DNA from: Haloarcula amylolytica JCM 13557
GTDB lineage: Archaea > Halobacteriota > Halobacteria > Halobacteriales > Haloarculaceae
Length of the DNA stretch: 64,000 bases
Assembly: GCF_000336615.1 (NCBI RefSeq)
Contig: NZ_AOLW01000018.1
Location: 1 to 64,000 of the forward strand
Reading direction: 5' to 3'
Below are positions 61,262 through 64,000 of this stretch, one piece after another; the stretch's first letter is position 1; each line of letters starts with the position of its first letter. The position numbers were made by a program, and so were the translations under genes. Below the pieces are notes generated by a model that saw only the letters and a program-made list of their open reading frames with translations, was not told the origin of the DNA and made no database searches.

Positions 61262-61677
61262 CGGCTGGACTGGGCATCCGGCTCGACAGTGACGATTTCG
61301 CAGTCGAGTTCCTCGCGGAGGAACTGTTCGACGTCGGGGTCGTCGACCAGCCGCCGGATCATCTGTCGCCAGCGACTCGCCTGTTTACTCCCGATAACGA
61401 CGATATCGGCGTCCTGTGCGGCGACCTCGTCGAGAATCGTCTCTTCGACGAGCATCCCCGACCGGACGACGTACCGCGTCCGCGGGACGTGGCCGAACGA
61501 CTGCTCGACGGCCTGTTTGAGTTCCGTCCGGTCGACCCGGTGGCTGTTCTGGTAGAGGTTAACGTGTAAGACGGTGAGGTCCGCGTCCTCCTCGTCGGCG
61601 ATCTGAATGGCCTCCGCAAGCGTGGCTCTGGAGTTCTCCGAGAGCGGGTATCTGACTGGGACGACGACCTGTGGCAT
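61231..61677 (-). CDS. universal stress protein (UspA family)
   Basis: This 148-aa protein starts at ATG 61677 (MPQVVVPVRYPLSENSR). The Usp fold shows ADLTVLHVNLYQNS and a C-terminal loop IVVIGSKQASRWRQMI in place of the usual G-2x-G-9x-G(S/T) ATP motif, so ATP binding is doubtful. Its last 31 nt overlap the end of mscS, tail to tail. Confidence 0.82.
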   Translation of the reverse strand: MPQVVVPVRYPLSENSRATLAEAIQIADEEDADLTVLHVNLYQNSHRVDRTELKQAVEQSFGHVPRTRYVVRSGMLVEETILDEVAAQDADIVVIGSKQASRWRQMIRRLVDDPDVEQFLREELDCEIVTVEPDAQSSRHSSARSSGS

Positions 61678-61709
61678 CGGCGAGATGTACCGTGCCGAGG
61701 TTTAAATCG

Positions 61710-63068
61710 CTAGCGACGAGTGAGTCGCCCGTCGACAGTCGGGGCGATATCGGTCTCGCGGACGTAGTCGGCCAGCGCCTCGTACTGTACGTCAGCGACG
61801 CTGACCCGATGAGACTCGGTCAAGACAGGAAATTCTCGCTCCGTGTAGTAGAGGTAGTTGCTCGTCGCGAGCGTGTACGTCTCGGTGTCACGGACCGGTC
61901 GGCCGTCGATTCGCAGTCGCTCGATAGTCTGCGTGTCGTCGTTCCAGACCAGCTCGACGCCGCTGAGGTGGGCGTGCCACCAGTCCGGTTCTCCGAACTC
62001 GACCTGTCGCCCGCTGCCCTGTCGACACAGCGTCCGGAGCTCCGCGCCCGTCAGTTCGGCGACGGTCAGGGGTTCCTCGAAGGGGACGATAGAGACCATA
62101 TCGGCGACCGTGAGTGCCCCGTCCAGCGGGACCGTGTCGTTCCGGAGGCCACCGCTGTTCTGGAGGCCCACGTCCGCGCCCGTCGCCCACCGGTACGCGT
62201 CCGCGACGAGGTTGCCGAGGCGGCACTCACCGCCGTAGGTCGTCGCCCGGCTCCGGTCCAGCGGTTCCTCGACGTGCCCGACGACCTCGTCGAGTCCCGC
62301 AGCGGAGAGTCTGTCCTCGATGGCCTCTGCGACGTGGTCGTCGACGGGACCGTCGGCAGTCTCGCGGAACTCCGCAGTCGGTTCCGGCCCGCCGAGGTCG
62401 ACCTCGACGACGGTCTTGCCGTTGGCTCCCGGTCTGGTGAGCAGTGTGCCGGCGACACGGTCGATGCGGCGCTCGTGGACGTGCCCGCCGAGGATGACGT
62501 CCACGTCGCAGGTGCGGGCCAGTTTCTCGTCAGTACGGCCCAGATGGGAGAGCACGACAACAACGTCGGCCCCGTCCGCTCGAAGTGCCGTGGCCGCCTC
62601 AGCGACGGCTTCGAGGGGGTCCGTGAACGTCAGCGTCGTCGCCTGTGGATTAGCTGCGGCCGTGTCGGGGTCGGTCACGCCGACGAAGCCGAGCTGTTGC
62701 CCGTCGACGGTCCGGCTCGCCCACGGCCGGGTCAGTCGTCGGGCGAACCGCTCGCCGTCCTGTTCGACGTTCGCAGTCAGCCACGTCTGGGGCGACCTGG
62801 CGATGATGTCCCGCGTCGCGTCGAGTCCGTGGTCGAAGTCGTGGTTGCCAAGCGTCTCGAACGCGGGTGTCAGCGCAGTGAAGAGGTCCAGCGACTGCTC
62901 GCCGTCGGTGACCAGCGACAGCACCCCCGGACCGGTGTTGTCCCCGGTGCCGACCACCAGCGCATCCGGGCCGTCAGCGGCGGTCACTGTCCCCGCAAAT
63001 CGCCCGATCCGTTCGGGTGTATCGTACGCTTTCTCCACGTCGGAGTACTGGATGATCCGGGGACTCAC
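61710..63068 (-). CDS. bifunctional metallophosphatase/5'-nucleotidase
   Basis: This 452-aa protein has a metallophosphatase domain (about 1-215: IIQYSDVEKAYD, GTGDNTGPGVLS, TLGNHDFDHG, LSHLGRTDE, LGGHVHERR) and a 5'-nucleotidase C-terminal domain (about 260-440: GNLVADAYRWATGADVGLQ, GRQVEFGEPDWW, LATSNYLYY). The start is GTG 63068 and no signal peptide is visible, so it is probably cytoplasmic, unlike the secreted bacterial UshA. Substrates are likely nucleotides or nucleotide sugars. Confidence 0.88.
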   Translation of the reverse strand: MSPRIIQYSDVEKAYDTPERIGRFAGTVTAADGPDALVVGTGDNTGPGVLSLVTDGEQSLDLFTALTPAFETLGNHDFDHGLDATRDIIARSPQTWLTANVEQDGERFARRLTRPWASRTVDGQQLGFVGVTDPDTAAANPQATTLTFTDPLEAVAEAATALRADGADVVVVLSHLGRTDEKLARTCDVDVILGGHVHERRIDRVAGTLLTRPGANGKTVVEVDLGGPEPTAEFRETADGPVDDHVAEAIEDRLSAAGLDEVVGHVEEPLDRSRATTYGGECRLGNLVADAYRWATGADVGLQNSGGLRNDTVPLDGALTVADMVSIVPFEEPLTVAELTGAELRTLCRQGSGRQVEFGEPDWWHAHLSGVELVWNDDTQTIERLRIDGRPVRDTETYTLATSNYLYYTEREFPVLTESHRVSVADVQYEALADYVRETDIAPTVDGRLTRR

Positions 63069-63140
63069 ACCCGCAGTTCAGGGGAACCAGCCATTAATGG
63101 TTTCCGCAGTGATTTAGCCGCTGGCCCGTCATGCGTACGT

Positions 63141-63380
63141 ATGGACGCACTCGAAGGTCCCGACGGCGAGACGCTGTACGTCGACAGGAGCGACGGCGAC
63201 ATCGGCACGAAAGGCGCGTTTCATGTCGTCTACCGTGATGACGACCGCGAGCGACGCTGGGGCTACTTCTGTAGCAACTGTGAGACGTTCAACAACGCGA
63301 TGGACTCGATGGGCCGCATCCGCTGTAACGACTGCTCGAACCTCCGCAAGGCTGAGGAGTGGGACGCGGCCCACGAGTAA
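63141..63380 (+). CDS. DUF5816-like zinc-finger protein, 79 aa
   Basis: ATG 63141 (MDALEGPDGETLYVDRS) begins a protein with RRWGYFCSNCETFNNAMDSM and GRIRCNDCSNLRKAEEWD. These two CxxC pairs form a zinc ribbon. It matches what I recall of haloarchaeal DUF5816, of unknown function. A hairpin plus T-run lies just after its stop. Confidence 0.72.
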   Translation: MDALEGPDGETLYVDRSDGDIGTKGAFHVVYRDDDRERRWGYFCSNCETFNNAMDSMGRIRCNDCSNLRKAEEWDAAHE

Positions 63381-63384
63381 CAGT

Positions 63385-63422
63385 CGGGTCCGGGTGACAG
63401 ACCCGTGCTGTTCTGCGTTTTT
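63385..63422 (+). terminator. hairpin and T-run after DUF5816-like gene
   Basis: CGGGTC (63385-63390) pairs with GACCCG (63400-63405), followed by TTTTT at 63418-63422. Confidence 0.5.
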
Positions 63423-63504
63423 CGACGGCTGTGTCGCCGGCCCAACTGTCAGCCACATAGCTAGTGGGAACGTTTATCAGATAGCCGGTGGTACTGACTC
63501 TCAG

Positions 63505-63837
63505 ATGGGGGCCGTTACCACATCACTCGACGAGCAGGCCCGGTCGATATTCGACGACCTCGGATACACCGTGTCGCGCACTGGCACCGAACTGCGAGCG
63601 GAACGCGACTGGCGCGTCGTCACTGTCTCAGTGCTCGACTCGCAGGACCCGATACCCGAGGGCGGCGATTTGCGCTGTTTCGTCACACGCACGGGCGAGG
63701 CAACGCACCTCAGCCGCCGTCTCACTCGACGAGACGTATCCTATGACTGGGCCGTCATCGGTATTACCGAGGACGGTGACTACGAGGTGGTCCGTCACCC
63801 CGGCGACACAGCCATATCGGCTGACGCCAACACTTAG
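63505..63837 (+). CDS. DUF7116-like haloarchaeal protein
   Basis: This 110-aa soluble protein (MGAVTTSLDEQARSIFDDLG) has an alpha/beta pattern: ELRAERDWRVVTVSVLDSQD, LRCFVTRTGEATHLSRRL and YDWAVIGITEDGDYEVVRHP. I believe it belongs to DUF7116, with no known function. ATG 63505 lies about 30 nt after a TATA-like GTTTATC near 63472, so a nearly leaderless start. Confidence 0.65.
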   Translation: MGAVTTSLDEQARSIFDDLGYTVSRTGTELRAERDWRVVTVSVLDSQDPIPEGGDLRCFVTRTGEATHLSRRLTRRDVSYDWAVIGITEDGDYEVVRHPGDTAISADANT

Positions 63838-63861
63838 GGGGCTCTCCGTCCACCATCCGGC

Positions 63862-64000
63862 GTGCAAGTCGGTGTCATCAATCGAGCGCTCGAACAGCTA
63901 GTCACGAACGTCGTCGACGCGCTCCCGCGCCTCATAACCGCGTTCGTCTTTCTCGCGATAGCTGCGGTCGGTATCAAAGCCATCATGTTCGTCGTCCGGG
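63862..64000 (+). CDS. membrane protein, 5' part only (cut by window end)
   Basis: GTG 63862 opens a frame, VGVINRALEQLVTNVVDALP, then a hydrophobic helix (LITAFVFLAIAAVGIKAIMF) with Arg at the end of the window. The pattern resembles the conserved TM helix of small-conductance channel (MscS-like) proteins. Only 46 codons are visible, so the assignment is tentative. Confidence 0.5.
   Translation, partial: MQVGVINRALEQLVTNVVDALPRLITAFVFLAIAAVGIKAIMFVVR

Overview
The window is haloarchaeal chromosome, most likely from Haloarcula or a close relative. The signs are high G+C with strongly acidic proteins, and TATA boxes (TTTATTAT, TTATTTAAG, TATAAATA) about 25-30 nt before start codons, which implies largely leaderless mRNAs. 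The gene content agrees: a bacterioruberin cluster (crtD-lyeJ-cruF), archaeal GINS and PriS, transcription factor S, an archaeal pilin and Tat lipoproteins. The genus call rests on gene order and family knowledge, not on a search. No rRNA, tRNA, CRISPR array, transposase or prophage was seen.

Layout. 0.1-3.4 kb: TAXI-type TRAP transporter (binding lipoprotein plus fused permease). 3.4-11.7 kb: receiver-PAS-GAF protein, CPBP protease, DUF1684, J-domain membrane protein, UbiA prenyltransferase, OsmC, FIST sensor and small haloarchaeal proteins. 11.8-15.4 kb: sugar locus with class I fructose-bisphosphate aldolase and an atypical PfkB kinase, facing 1-phosphofructokinase and GlpR/DeoR. 15.5-25.3 kb: branched-chain amino acid genes on the minus strand (leuA; ilvB-ilvN-ilvC-orf88-leuC-leuD as one overlapping chain; leuB). 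A DUF6293 (CARF-like plus winged helix) regulator gene and unusual repeats sit between leuD and leuB. ilvD lies apart at 43.9 kb.

25.4-43.8 kb: small zinc-ribbon and hypothetical proteins, VOC protein, degenerate MBL-like and JAMM-like proteins, an RHH regulator, an M24 peptidase divergent from the bacterioruberin operon, a KaiC-like protein with two zinc-finger proteins, TFS, a winged-helix regulator, an ATP-grasp enzyme, an Hsp20-like protein, a DUF368 transporter, an OYE flavoprotein and an RFAP-synthase-like GHMP protein. 45.8-64 kb: sensor kinase, UPF0173 hydrolase, P1B metal ATPase, HtrA-like lipoprotein protease, GINS-PriS pair, GNAT, DoxX, pilin, eIF2B-like protein, PAC2 protein, MscS channel, UspA, 5'-nucleotidase and a cut-off membrane gene.

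How the genes work together. IlvBN, IlvC, IlvD and LeuA-D make up nearly all of the valine/leucine pathway (no transaminase is seen). The most striking observation is upstream of ilvB: a leaderless 28-codon ORF whose last eleven residues are mostly Ile, Leu and Val, with its stop codon inside a GC-rich hairpin, followed by a strong Shine-Dalgarno before ilvB. That is the architecture of a bacterial ilv/leu attenuator, here in an archaeon. leuA has its own short leaderless ORF overlapping its annotated start. A second notable signal is a 77-78 bp MITE-like element with 15-bp terminal inverted repeats and 3-bp target duplications. Two of its three copies sit directly behind TGA stop codons.
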